Assembly: GCF_025028335.1 (NCBI RefSeq)
Contig: NZ_JAFEUW010000001.1
Span: forward strand, 1,736,001 to 1,800,000
DNA: 64,000 nt
From: Brachybacterium sillae
Lineage (GTDB): Bacteria; Actinomycetota; Actinomycetes; Actinomycetales; Dermabacteraceae
Direction: 5' to 3'
Notes under the pieces: model-generated
What the model saw: only the letters and a program-made list of their open reading frames with translations
Databases searched by the model: none
Told to the model about the DNA's origin: nothing
Part shown: piece by piece, positions 17,532 to 26,758 of the stretch
How the letters are laid out: the number at the start of each line of letters is the position of its first letter
How positions within the stretch are numbered: the first letter of the stretch is position 1
Position numbers and translations under genes: made by a program

Positions 17532-19423
17532 CGGCGGGCCTCCTCACCGGCGACCCCGCGCAGATCCATCTCCCCGGTGAGGGTCTCGATGGTGCGGGCC
17601 TCCCGGGCCTCCTGCTCCTGCGCGGCGATCACGAAGCGGTAGCGCGCGGAACTCGCCAGCAGCTCCTGGTGGGTACCGACGGCGACGATCCGGCCGTCGT
17701 CCAGCAGCGCCACCCGGTCGGCCAGGGCGACGGTGCTGGTGCGGTGCGCGACGATCAGGGTGGTGGTTCCCTCCAGCACCGCCCGCAGCCGTTCGGTCAC
17801 GCGCTCCTCCGTCTTCGTGTCGAGCGCCGACAGCGGGTCATCGAGCAGCAGCACCGCGGGCCGGGCGGCGATCGCCCGGGCCAGGGCGAGGCGCTGCCGC
17901 TGCCCGCCGGACAGCGACAGACCCTCCTCACCGATGCGGGTGTCGACACCATCGGGCAGGGTGTCGACGAAAGTGGCGTCGGCGGTCTCCAGGGCCTGCC
18001 GCAGCAGGGTCTCCGCCTGCTCCGGGGTGAGCGACGGGTCGGCGCCCAGCAGCACGTTCTCCCGCACCGAGTCGGAGAACAGGGTGGCGTCCTCGAAGGC
18101 GACGGCGGTGAGGGTGCGCAGGTCGGTGAGGGTCATGTCCCGCACGTCGACGCCGTCGATGGTGAGGCGGCCCCCGGTGACGTCGTACAGCCGCGGCACC
18201 AGCTGCAGCATCGTCGACTTCCCCGACCCTGTGACGCCGACCAGGGCCATCGTCTCGCCGGGCCGGATCTCGAGGTCGACGCCCGCCAGGAGATCGTCGA
18301 TGCGCTCGGGGGCGTCGGGGTAGCGGAAGCGGACGTGCTCGAACCGCACCAGCCCGCGGGCACCGTGTGCGTCGACCGGCGCCGGGTCGGCGGGATCGAC
18401 GATGGTGTCGGCGGTGTCCATCACCTCGTAGTGCCGGTCGAGCGCGGTGGTGGTGTTCACCGCCTGGCCGAACAGCATGCCGAGCATCCGCACCGGCCCG
18501 ATCACCATGGTCGCGGTGGCGAAGTACCCGGCGAGCTGGCCGACGGTCAGGCGGCCGTCGGCGACGAGATGCAGGCCGAGGAACAGGGCGATGCCGAGGG
18601 CGAGCTCCGGCAGCATGAACATGGCCATGTCGAAGCGGGCCATGGCGGAGGCCTTCGACACCTCGGTGCGGCGCAGCGTCTCGGCCTGGCGGGTGAATGC
18701 GTCGAGGGCCTGCGGGCCGCGACCGAAGGCCTTCAGCACCCGGATGCCCTGCACGGACTGTTCCACGGAGGTGGCGAGGTCACCGTTCTGGTCCTGCGAG
18801 CGGCGCGAGAGGATCGAATAGGTGCGGTTGAACCGGAAGGCGATGATCGCCACCGGGATCGCGGCCAGGAAGAACACCCCGGCCAGCAGGGCGCTGGAGC
18901 GGATCAGCAGCAGCATGCCGACGACGATGGTGACGCCGCTGGTGACCGCCATGATCATGCCGAAGGCGATCCAGCGGCGGATGAGGTTGATGTCGCCCAT
19001 CATGCGCGAGAGCAGCTGGCCGGAGCCCCAGGCGTCGTGGAAGGCGACGGGCATGCGCTGCACCTTGTGGTAGAAGGCGACGCGGATGCCCTTCTCGACG
19101 AGGGTGGAGGGCGCGACGGCGAACACGCGGCGCAGCCAGATCAGGCTGGCCTCGACCAGGCCGAGACCGAGGACGATCGCGGCCCCCGTCCACACCACGG
19201 TGGCGGCGGCACCGACGTCGAGGCGGTTGACGACGACCTCGAGGACCTGCGGGATCAGCAGCGCCACGATCGACGCGGTCAGGGCGGTGAGCAGGCCGAG
19301 GAACAGGCGGACGCGGATCGGTCGGACGGTCTGCCACAGACGGGACATGGTCGCGAACACGGGAGCTGTGCCTTCGTGCAGGGCATCGGGCGGCGGCACG
19401 GGCGCGACCGGGCGGGGTGGCAC
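17528..19423 (-). CDS. ABC exporter half-transporter, degenerate Walker B (about 631 aa)
   Basis: Partner subunit. Six-helix membrane domain, then Walker A GVTGSGKST, canonical signature LSGGQRQRLALARA, Walker B VLLLDDPLSALD (Asp replaces the catalytic Glu) and switch AHRTST. The Asp here and the altered signature in the partner fall in the same composite ATP site, the standard asymmetric pattern of heterodimeric exporters (TM287/288, BmrCD). The start is uncertain: a GTG at 19423 gives a Pro-rich leader, while the ATG at 19348 (MSRLWQTVRP) begins at conserved sequence; neither has a clear Shine-Dalgarno. Confidence 0.88.
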   Translation of the reverse strand: MPPRPVAPVPPPDALHEGTAPVFATMSRLWQTVRPIRVRLFLGLLTALTASIVALLIPQVLEVVVNRLDVGAAATVVWTGAAIVLGLGLVEASLIWLRRVFAVAPSTLVEKGIRVAFYHKVQRMPVAFHDAWGSGQLLSRMMGDINLIRRWIAFGMIMAVTSGVTIVVGMLLLIRSSALLAGVFFLAAIPVAIIAFRFNRTYSILSRRSQDQNGDLATSVEQSVQGIRVLKAFGRGPQALDAFTRQAETLRRTEVSKASAMARFDMAMFMLPELALGIALFLGLHLVADGRLTVGQLAGYFATATMVIGPVRMLGMLFGQAVNTTTALDRHYEVMDTADTIVDPADPAPVDAHGARGLVRFEHVRFRYPDAPERIDDLLAGVDLEIRPGETMALVGVTGSGKSTMLQLVPRLYDVTGGRLTIDGVDVRDMTLTDLRTLTAVAFEDATLFSDSVRENVLLGADPSLTPEQAETLLRQALETADATFVDTLPDGVDTRIGEEGLSLSGGQRQRLALARAIAARPAVLLLDDPLSALDTKTEERVTERLRAVLEGTTTLIVAHRTSTVALADRVALLDDGRIVAVGTHQELLASSARYRFVIAAQEQEAREARTIETLTGEMDLRGVAGEEARR

Positions 19424-19637
19424 CGGGTGGCGGTGTCGGGGGAGGGCGCGTGCTGGGCGATGCGGAACGGGTGGGCGGGACGACGGTCATCCAGCCTATC
19501 CAGGCGGCCGCGGGCGTGGGAGGGGGTCCGCCGGGGGAGGACGGCGAAGGGACCCGCGGCGGGTCAGACGCGAGGGCGTCGGCCCGGTCGACCGTGGGGA
19601 GCGTTGACCCGGTCCACCGCGGAGATGGTCGGTCCTG

Positions 19638-19979
19638 TCAGACGCGTGGTCGGTCGGCGACCAGGTGCGCGGCACCGGCCGCCGCGGCGGTGACGACGGA
19701 GACCGAGGGCCAGGCGCCGATCTTCTTCGCCAGCGGGTGCGACAGCCCGAACGCGGCCAGGTACCCGGCCGTGAGGGCTGCGGTCGTGGCGGGTCCGCGG
19801 CGTGCCAGCCAGCTGCGCGCCGCCCAGGCGCCGGCGGCGGCCAGCACCACGCCGCCGAGCGGTCGGACGCCGGTCTCGCGCGCTGTGACGTACCCGCCGA
19901 CCAGGCCCGTCGCGACCACCGGGGCCGTGGCGACGTCAGCGGCGATCTTCCAGGTGAATGGGCTGCGGTCGGTGCTCAT
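19638..19979 (-). CDS. Small putative membrane protein (113 aa)
   Basis: Not recognised. The protein begins MSTDRSPFTWKIAADVATAP and has three or four short hydrophobic Ala/Gly/Val-rich segments separated by basic turns (ARSWLARRGP, LAKKIG). The start was taken at the ATG giving this polar N-terminus rather than the longer Arg/Pro-rich extension upstream. It is a single gene between the exporter pair and dhaM, with a palindromic repeat 100 bases upstream. Confidence 0.55.
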   Translation of the reverse strand: MSTDRSPFTWKIAADVATAPVVATGLVGGYVTARETGVRPLGGVVLAAAGAWAARSWLARRGPATTAALTAGYLAAFGLSHPLAKKIGAWPSVSVVTAAAAGAAHLVADRPRV

Positions 19980-20072
19980 GGGCGCAGGGTAGGCCCGCGG
20001 TCTGGGAGCCGCGGGGGAGCCGCGACGGCCCGTCCCCTTCACCCTGGACGGGGTCGGGGTGGCCGACCTGGC

Positions 20073-20095
20073 GAGTGGCGGACAACGGGTGTCCG
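20073..20095. repeat. Dispersed palindromic hairpin, copy 2
   Basis: GAGTGGCGGACA-ACGGG-TGTCCG, with stem arms at 20079-20084 and 20090-20095. It differs from copy 1 only in the first loop base over this stretch. It lies in the gap after dhaM. Confidence 0.7.
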
Positions 20096-20135
20096 CATTG
20101 CGGGCCAGCGATGCCGCAGTGGCGCGCCCCGCGGG

Positions 20136-20552
20136 TCAGCCCCGGACGGTCGCCAGGTGCGTGCGCTTGGCGTCCACGCCGGTCTCGGCCTCGGCGATCA
20201 CGGCGGCCGGATCGGCTCCGGTGGACGCGAGGACCACCGCGCCGACCAGGCCCTCCACCAGCGGGGCCCACGTCGGATGCACCCGCTCGGCAAGGTCCGG
20301 GTCGAGCATCTCGATCGCCATCTCGGTGCTCATGATCGCGGAGCCCAGATCCATGAGGACCACCACGCCCTGGTCGTCCATCGCCTGCTCGATCGCCTCC
20401 TGGATGGCGGTGGCGTCGGTGCCGAGCGTCGTCTCGGACAGACCCGCGGCGATCTCGATGCGCGGGGCGTGGTCGCGGACCATCTCGCGGGCGAGGTCAA
20501 CCGCGGCGGTGGCGAGGGCATGGGAGTGGGACACCACGACGATGCCGGTCAT
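20136..20552 (-). CDS. dhaM: Dihydroxyacetone kinase phosphotransfer subunit DhaM (138 aa)
   Basis: EIIA-Man-type domain that passes phosphate from the PTS protein HPr to ADP bound on DhaL. The phospho-acceptor is His9 in VVVSHSHALA; MDLGSAIMSTEMA is also family-typical. Only the EIIA domain is present: the HPr and EI-like domains found in the E. coli protein are missing, so phosphate must come from general PTS proteins encoded elsewhere. It overlaps dhaL by 4 bases and is the last gene of dhaKLM. Confidence 0.93.
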   Translation of the reverse strand: MTGIVVVSHSHALATAAVDLAREMVRDHAPRIEIAAGLSETTLGTDATAIQEAIEQAMDDQGVVVLMDLGSAIMSTEMAIEMLDPDLAERVHPTWAPLVEGLVGAVVLASTGADPAAVIAEAETGVDAKRTHLATVRG

Positions 20553-21238
20553 GCGGCATCACCGCCCGTCGCGCCCGCCTCGACGGTCTCGGCGAGGGCC
20601 TGCCACAGCAGGGCGGTGGAGGCGGCGCCGGGGTCGATGTGTCCGCGGGAGCGTTCTCCCAGGTAGGAGGCGCGGCCCTTGGTGGCGACCATGTCGGCGG
20701 TGGCGTCACGGCCCGCCGCGGCGGCGTCGGCCCCGGCGCGCACGGCTGCCGCGAGGGAGTTCTCGGCCTGCTCCATGGCCTCCAGAGCCGGGGCCCAGGC
20801 GTCGAGCATCGTCTTCTCCCCCGGGGAGGACTTGCCACGCTGGGCGATGCCCTCCATCCCGGCGCGCAACGCGGCGGCGAGGGGGGCGGCGTCCGCCGTG
20901 TCGGCGTCCTTCAGCGCTCCGGCGGCCCGCAGGAAGAACGTGCCGTACAGGGGGCCGGAGGCACCACCGACGGTCGAGACCAGCGTCATGCCGACCTTCT
21001 TCAGCAGGGCCTCGGGGGTGCTGAGGGATCCGCCCGCGGCGGGCCCGTCGGCATCGAGCAGCTCCACGACGGCCTGCAGGCCGCGTTTCATGTTCTGGCC
21101 GTGGTCGGCGTCGCCGATCTCACCGTCCAGCGCCGTCAGCTCGGCGGCGTGCTCGGTGATGAGCTGGGCGCTCCGGCGCAGCCATCGCTCCAGGGCGGCG
21201 GCGTCGAGGGTCGAGAGGGGGTTCGCGTTCATGCTCAT
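20549..21238 (-). CDS. dhaL: Dihydroxyacetone kinase ADP-binding subunit DhaL (229 aa)
   Basis: All-helical nucleotide-binding subunit. The Mg-coordinating aspartates are visible in LDGEIGDADHGQNMKRG (Asp38, 43, 45), followed by GGASGPLYGTFF around residue 100 and the C-terminal GRASYLGERSRGHIDPGA loop that covers the nucleotide. The start ATG overlaps the dhaK stop as ATGA; a longer frame upstream lies inside dhaK. The length fits the family (~210). Confidence 0.94.
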   Translation of the reverse strand: MSMNANPLSTLDAAALERWLRRSAQLITEHAAELTALDGEIGDADHGQNMKRGLQAVVELLDADGPAAGGSLSTPEALLKKVGMTLVSTVGGASGPLYGTFFLRAAGALKDADTADAAPLAAALRAGMEGIAQRGKSSPGEKTMLDAWAPALEAMEQAENSLAAAVRAGADAAAAGRDATADMVATKGRASYLGERSRGHIDPGAASTALLWQALAETVEAGATGGDAA

Positions 21239-22242
21239 CGCCCCCACCGCAGCGCCGTGGTGTGCACGGGGGCATCCCACAGGCGCAGCATGTCGTCGTC
21301 GAGCCGGAGGATGGACAGCGAGGCCCCGGCCATCTCGAGGCTGGTGATGTAGTCGCCGACCAGGTGGCGGGCGACCCGGATCCCGGCGGCGTCGAGCAGC
21401 TTCTCCGCCTCGTCGAGCAGGATGTACTGCTCCAGCAGCGGGGTGCCGCCCATGCCGTTGACGAACAGCAGCACCGGGGCGTCACCGTCGCCGGAGGGCA
21501 GCTCGGCCAGGATCGGTTCGACCATCGCCCGGGCGATCTCGGAGGCGGGGGCGATCCTCTCGCGGCGCCGGCCGGGCTCGCCGTGGATGCCGATACCGAT
21601 CTCGATCTCGTCGTCCCCGAGCTCGAAGGACGGTTTGCCGTTGGCCGGGACGACGACGGAGGTGAGGGCCACGCCCATGGAGCGGACGTTGGCGTTGACC
21701 CGGGTGGCGATCTCCGCGACCTCGGCCAGGCCCAGGCCCTCCTCCGCGGCGGCGCCGGCGATCTTCTCCACCAGCACGGTGCCGCCCACGCCGCGGCGCC
21801 CCGCGGTGTACAGGGAGTCCTCGACGGCGACGTCGTCGTCGGTGACGACGGCCTGCACCTCGATGCCGGACTCGGCGGCGGCGAGCTCGGCCGCCATCTC
21901 GAAGTTCATGACATCACCGGTGTAGTTCTTGACGATGTGCAGCACCCCGGCGCCGCGATCGACGGCCTGCGTCGCGGCCTGGATCTGATCGGGCACAGGG
22001 GAGGTGAAGACCTCACCGGCCACGGCGGCGTCGAGCATGCCGTGGCCGACGAACCCGCCGTGGAGGGGCTCATGGCCGGAGCCGCCGCCGGAGACGATGG
22101 CGACCTTGCCCTGGTCCTTCGGGGTGGCGCGCAGGATCACGCGGTTGTCGTGGTCGACGGTCAGAAGGTCGCGGTGAGCGCGTTCGATGCCCCGCAGGGC
22201 GTCCGCGACGACGGTGTCGGGCGAGTTGATGATCTTCTTCAT
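21235..22242 (-). CDS. dhaK: Dihydroxyacetone kinase substrate-binding subunit DhaK (335 aa)
   Basis: Binds dihydroxyacetone covalently and transfers phosphate to give DHAP. Diagnostic features: IVSGGGSGHEPLHGGFVG (residues 49-66), NYTGDVMNF with Asp110, and the hemiaminal-forming histidine in GIGIHGEPG (His220). Full family length. It is the first gene of dhaKLM; brnQ lies 60 bases upstream in the same direction, with a GC hairpin between, so separate transcription is likely. No sugar-responsive operator is recognisable. Confidence 0.95.
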   Translation of the reverse strand: MKKIINSPDTVVADALRGIERAHRDLLTVDHDNRVILRATPKDQGKVAIVSGGGSGHEPLHGGFVGHGMLDAAVAGEVFTSPVPDQIQAATQAVDRGAGVLHIVKNYTGDVMNFEMAAELAAAESGIEVQAVVTDDDVAVEDSLYTAGRRGVGGTVLVEKIAGAAAEEGLGLAEVAEIATRVNANVRSMGVALTSVVVPANGKPSFELGDDEIEIGIGIHGEPGRRRERIAPASEIARAMVEPILAELPSGDGDAPVLLFVNGMGGTPLLEQYILLDEAEKLLDAAGIRVARHLVGDYITSLEMAGASLSILRLDDDMLRLWDAPVHTTALRWGR

Positions 22243-22281
22243 GCGGGCACGCTACCCGGGAGGCCCGGGAGATCCCAGGGG

Positions 22282-22299
22282 CGGGGGTCCCGACCCCCG
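22282..22299 (-). terminator. GC-rich hairpin between brnQ and dhaK
   Basis: CGGGGGTC and GACCCCCG arms are perfectly complementary and almost contiguous, placed just after the brnQ stop. There is no U-tract. A second palindrome, CCCGGG-AGG-CCCGGG, follows at 22255-22269. Confidence 0.4.
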
Positions 22300-22302
22300 A
22301 TC

Positions 22303-23673
22303 TCACGCAGCGGCCGTCGGCCGCCGTCCCGTCAGGTCCACCAGCAGGCCGACCGCGAGCGCGACCAGCGCCGGAACCACCCACGCCAGTTGCAGCTCGC
22401 CGAGCGGGAACGCATCGAGCAGCTGCCGCAGCGGTGCGAACACCGCCGCCTGGGTGGACCACAGTGCCTCCGGCACCGACAGCAGGCCCGCCACCCACGC
22501 GGGCAGACGGTAGGCCCAGTGCAGCCGCCCGGCCCCGTGCCCTGCGCGCACCCCGCGCAGCAGCACCTCCAGCAACGCCACCAGGATCAGGCAGATCACG
22601 ATCGGGTACAGCAGCTGATTGATCGGGGCCACCACCGCGAGGATCGCCTCGAGGCCCAGGTTCGACAGCAGGAACGACACCCCCAGTGTCAGCGTCAGCC
22701 ACGCGTGCTCGCTCAGGCGCGGCCACAGCTCATGGAAGAACTGCGCGCTCGCCGACGAGAGGCCGATCGTCGTCGTCAGACACGCCAGCACCACGATCGC
22801 GCCGAACAGCAGCTGACCGGCCGTGCCGAAGCGCTCCTGCGCCACACCGGCCAGCACCTCCGCACCGTTCGATCCGGCCCCCACCATGCCCACGCGCACC
22901 AGCCCCGCGTACACCGCGACCAGCAGCGCCGCCGCGATCACCGCCGAGATGACCGTGCCGCGTCGCACCGCCTGACGATCCAGCCCCGCCGCGGTGAACG
23001 ACCCGATCACCACGCCCGCGAACAGCAACGCCGCCAGGGCATCCATCGTGAAATAGCCCTGCACGAAGCCCGCCAGCTCAGGCGACCGCGCGTACGTGGC
23101 GGATGGCTGGGGATGCACCGGTGCCACCTGCAGCACCGACACCACCAGTGCCGCGAGCAACGCCAGCAGCAGCGGCGTCAGCCAGCCGCCCAGCACGGTG
23201 AGGATCCGCGACGGCCGACGCGTCAGCACATACGCCAGACCGAAGAACACCGCCGAATACGCCACCCGCGCCGCGATACCCCCGGCGCCGCCCGCATCGG
23301 CGGCCAGCACACCGTCGCCCCCACCGCCGAGCGCCGGCGCCAGCGACATCTCGTAACTGACCGCCCCCACGCGCGGGATCCCGTAGATCATGCCGCAGCC
23401 CAGGAAGATCGCCGCTGTCACCAGCAGCCCCAACCGTGGGCCGATGCGGTCGGCGAGGCGCCGCTCCTCGGGGCGCACCGTCGTCGCGGCAATTGTGGAC
23501 AGCGCGGGCAGCAGCACCCCGGTGAGGGCGAAGCCGAGCATCGCGCGGGAGGCCGCGGGCCCGGCCTCCACCCCGATCATCGTCGGGATGATCAGGTTCC
23601 CGGCGCCGAAGAACATGGCGAACAGTGCCAGGCCGGTGGCGGCGACCAGGCGCGCAGACAGGTGAGGACTCAC
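22303..23673 (-). CDS. brnQ: Branched-chain amino acid:cation symporter, BrnQ/LIVCS family (456 aa)
   Basis: Twelve-helix carrier that imports Leu, Ile and Val with Na+ or H+. It starts with the family hallmark GLALFAMFFGAGNLIIPTMIG (residues ~11-31) and contains FVQGYFTMDALAALLFAGVV and TTIGLSSASAQFF, both conserved in the family. The GTG start lies 4 bases after the stop of the upstream glucosidase gene and lacks a Shine-Dalgarno, so translation may depend on coupling. That is notable, because the glucosidase is frameshifted. Confidence 0.92.
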   Translation of the reverse strand: MSPHLSARLVAATGLALFAMFFGAGNLIIPTMIGVEAGPAASRAMLGFALTGVLLPALSTIAATTVRPEERRLADRIGPRLGLLVTAAIFLGCGMIYGIPRVGAVSYEMSLAPALGGGGDGVLAADAGGAGGIAARVAYSAVFFGLAYVLTRRPSRILTVLGGWLTPLLLALLAALVVSVLQVAPVHPQPSATYARSPELAGFVQGYFTMDALAALLFAGVVIGSFTAAGLDRQAVRRGTVISAVIAAALLVAVYAGLVRVGMVGAGSNGAEVLAGVAQERFGTAGQLLFGAIVVLACLTTTIGLSSASAQFFHELWPRLSEHAWLTLTLGVSFLLSNLGLEAILAVVAPINQLLYPIVICLILVALLEVLLRGVRAGHGAGRLHWAYRLPAWVAGLLSVPEALWSTQAAVFAPLRQLLDAFPLGELQLAWVVPALVALAVGLLVDLTGRRPTAAA

Positions 23674-23677
23674 CCGC

Positions 23678-25611
23678 TCAGACTCGCATCCACACGGTCG
23701 TGGCGCCGGGCAGACGGCCTGGGTCGGCCCCCGGATGCGACACATCCCCGCCCGGCCCGCTGGACGCACCCTCGAGGGGACCGCTGGACGCACCCTCGAG
23801 TGGGCCGCTGGCCAGCAGCACCTTGCCGTCGGGCAGGTCGACGGCCGCGTCGCCGAAGTTCGTGATGCTCAGCCAGCCGCCCGGTCGGCGGAACGGCAGC
23901 ACGTCCCCCGTCGTCAGGGTCTCGTCCCAGGTGAGCTCCTCGTCGGCCTGCAGGTCGCGACGCAGATGCAGCGCCGCCCGGTACAGCTCCAGGGTGGAGC
24001 CCTCGACCCCGTCCTCGGCCTCGACGGACAGCGGGCCGAACCATTCCGGCTGCGGCAGATGCGCCGGGGCCGGGTGCTCGGCCTCCGCGGGGGTGGCCAG
24101 GTCGGCGGGCTTCTCGACCGGCCGCGAGAACCCGAAGTTGGCGTCGGCCGCGCGTGTCCACGGGATCGGCACCCGGCAGCCGTCGCGGCCCTTGTCGACC
24201 CCCGGGGAGCGGAAGAACGTCGGATCCTGACGCGCCTCGTCGGGGATGTCCGCGACCTCCTGCAGGCCCAGTTCCTCCCCTGGTACAGGTACGCCGACCC
24301 GGGCAGCGCCAGCATCAGCAGTGTCGCCGCCCGTGCCCGGCGCAGACCCAGCTCGCGATCCACTCCGCTGTCGGGCCCGCCCTCGAGGATCCAGCGCACG
24401 CCCTGCTTCTCCCCGCTGCCGTCGAGCGGCGGCAGACCGAACCGTGTCGCGTGCCGCACCACGTCGTGGTTGGAGAACACCCAGGTGGAGCTGGAGCCGG
24501 CGGCCTGCGCCTCGGCCAGGTTCTCGCGGATGATCCGGTGGAACTGCGCGGCGTCGAAATCCGCCACCAGCAGGTCGAAGTTGAAGGCCTGCCCCAGCGA
24601 CGTCGGGCTCGCGAACCGCGCCCGCTGTGCCGCGGTGTCCACCCACGCCTCGGCGACGGCGATCCGCGGCGGGTCGTAGGAATCCATGAGTTGGCGCCAC
24701 TCGGCGTAGATCTCATGCACCTCGGGACGCTGCTCATACGGGTGCTCACCGGAGACCCGCGGGATCGCCTCCAGCTCCGCCGTGGCGCGCAGCTGTGCGG
24801 TGTCCTGCGGGATGTCCTTGGCGACCAGGTGCGGCACGTCCACGCGGAAACCGTCGACGCCGCGGTCGGCCCAGAACCGCAGGGTGGTCAGGAAGTCATC
24901 GCGCACCTCGCGGTTCGACCAGTCCAGGTCCGGTTGCTCCTTCGCGAACAGGTGCAGGTACCACTGGCCGTCGCCGACCGGCTCCCACGCCGACCCGCCG
25001 AAATAACTGGTCCAGTCCGACGGCGGCTCCTCGCCGTTCTGCCCCCGCCCGTCGCGGAAGATGTACCGCCGGCGCGCCGCCGACCCCTTCTCCGACGCGA
25101 GTGCCTCCTGGAACCATTCATGCTGGTCGGAGGTGTGGTTCGGGACGATGTCGACGATCACGCGGATGCCGGCCGCGTGCAGCGCCGCGAGCATCGCATC
25201 GAATTCCTCCAGGGTGCCGATGCGCGGGTCCACATCGCGGTAGTCCGCCACGTCATACCCGCCGTCGGCGAGGGCCGAGGGGTAGAACGGCGAGAGCCAC
25301 ACGGCGTCGACCCCGAGCCGCTGCAGATACGGGACGCGGTCGAGGACACCGGCGACGTCGCCGATGCCGTCCCCGTTCCCGTCGGCGAAGGAGCGCGGAT
25401 ACACCTGGTACACCACGGCCTGGCGCCACCACGTGGGGTCCGGGGTGAGGCCGGGGGTGGCGTCGGGGGTGGGCGCGGTCGCGTCCGTGCCGGCGCCGGC
25501 AGGGGCGGCGGTGTTCGTGGAGTCTCCGTGCGCGGCGTCTCCGTGCGCGGGGGCGCCGTGCGCGGGGGCGCCGGGGTGGTCAGCGGTGGGGCGGTCGGCG
25601 GGAGTCGTCAT
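23678..25611 (-). pseudogene. GH13 alpha-glucosidase, frameshifted
   Basis: Oligo-1,6-glucosidase/alpha-glucosidase type enzyme. A ~58-residue Ala/Gly/His/Thr-rich N-terminus precedes WWRQAVVYQVYPRSF. The four GH13 regions are visible: DIVPNHTS (154-161), GFRVDVPHL with nucleophile Asp258, AVAEAWVD with acid/base Glu321, and SNHDVVRHATRFG with Asp383. At codon ~445 the expected YLYQGEELGL is broken: one base is missing in the CAGGGGAGGAACTG stretch (near 24279), and the remaining ~200 residues (EELGLQEVADIPDEARQ to the end) lie in another frame. As read, the product would lose its C-terminal domain; sequencing error is possible. It is the last gene of the sugar operon. Confidence 0.85.
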
Positions 25612-25840
25612 AGGTGTCCGATCCTTCCGTGGCCGGTGGGGCGGGGCAAGTGGGGGCGGGGTGGGGGCATCGTTGCGCGGTCGCCGAGCCGGTGATGCGC
25701 GGTTTGCGCGCGTGGGACGCGGGGTGCGGCAAGGGGCGGGGTCCGGCGTGGGGTGGGCGGCGGCGAGGGGCGGGGTGCGGCGGGCCGGTCCGAGGCGGCG
25801 TGTGGGAGCGCGCTCGGCCCCGCCCCACCGCCTCACGCGC

Positions 25841-26758
25841 TCACTTGATCGCACCTTGCGTGAGCCCGGACAGCACCCACCGCTGCGCCACCAGGTACGC
25901 CAGGATCGCCGGGGCCATCGCCATCAGGTAGCTGGCGAAGGCCACGTTGTAGTTGTTGGAGAACTGGGTCTGGAACATCGACTGCAGCACCGGGATGGTC
26001 TGCAGTGACGGGTCGGAGATGATCAACGACGGCATCATGAAGTCGTTCCAGGTCTGGATGAACGCGAAGATACCGACCGTTGCGCACATCGGCCCCAGCA
26101 GCGGCAGGATGAGCCGCCAGAAGACGGTCCAAGTGTTGGCACCATCCACGCGCATGGACTCTTCCAGCTCCAGCGGCAGCGAGCGCAGGAACGCCGTGAA
26201 GAGCATCGTGTTGAAGGCCATGGCGAAGGCGATGTGCAGCAGCGTCACACCCACCGGGTTGTCGAGCCCCAGCACCCCGGTGATCCGGATCTGCGGCAGC
26301 GCCACCACGGGGAACGGGATGAACAGGGCCGCCAGCAGATAGAAGAACGCACCCCGGAACAGCGGACGGTCCCAGTTGCGCACGATCGCATACGCCGCAG
26401 CAGAGGAAATGAGGATCTCACCGGCCACGGCCACTGCGGTGATGCCCAGGGACACCAGGAACGCCCGGGGAAAGTCGGTGAGGGTCCAGGCCTCCGCGAA
26501 ACTCTGCAGGGTCGGTGGGGCGGGAAGGCTGAAGGCGTTGCCGTCGACGGCCTGCGACGTGGTCTTCAGGGACATGTTCACCGTGACGAACAGCGGGACC
26601 AGCACGGTGAGTGACCCGAGGGCCAGCAGGATCGTCAGCGGCCAGTTCGCGCGTTCTCGTCCTACGCGTCCGCGTCGCGAGGGGCTGTCGGCGCGGGTGG
26701 CACGCGGGTCGCGGTCGACGTGACGCAGGCCGGGATCGGTGGTGGCGACGGTGCTCAT
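25841..26758 (-). CDS. Sugar ABC transporter permease, MalG type (305 aa)
   Basis: Second permease of an importer, with six helices and the EAA loop RSLPLELEESMRVDGANTWTVFWRLILPLL that docks the ATPase. It ends WVLSGLTQGAIK, a typical C-terminus for the family. A basic N-terminal segment of ~35 residues precedes the first helix. It overlaps the MalF-type gene by 4 bases (ATGA). No ATPase gene is nearby, so a shared MsiK-type ATPase is likely, as in other Actinobacteria. The 230-base gap to the glucosidase is G-rich and holds nothing else recognisable. Confidence 0.92.
   Translation of the reverse strand: MSTVATTDPGLRHVDRDPRATRADSPSRRGRVGRERANWPLTILLALGSLTVLVPLFVTVNMSLKTTSQAVDGNAFSLPAPPTLQSFAEAWTLTDFPRAFLVSLGITAVAVAGEILISSAAAYAIVRNWDRPLFRGAFFYLLAALFIPFPVVALPQIRITGVLGLDNPVGVTLLHIAFAMAFNTMLFTAFLRSLPLELEESMRVDGANTWTVFWRLILPLLGPMCATVGIFAFIQTWNDFMMPSLIISDPSLQTIPVLQSMFQTQFSNNYNVAFASYLMAMAPAILAYLVAQRWVLSGLTQGAIK

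Noticed and set aside
17471-19693. 740-codon open frame opposite the ABC exporter gene
   Set aside because: Shadow of the exporter; no start signal and no recognisable domain.
23758-23815. Direct repeats GGACGCACCCTCGAG
   Set aside because: They lie within the glucosidase C-terminal coding frame (SSGPLEGA repeats), so they are a coding repeat rather than a separate element.
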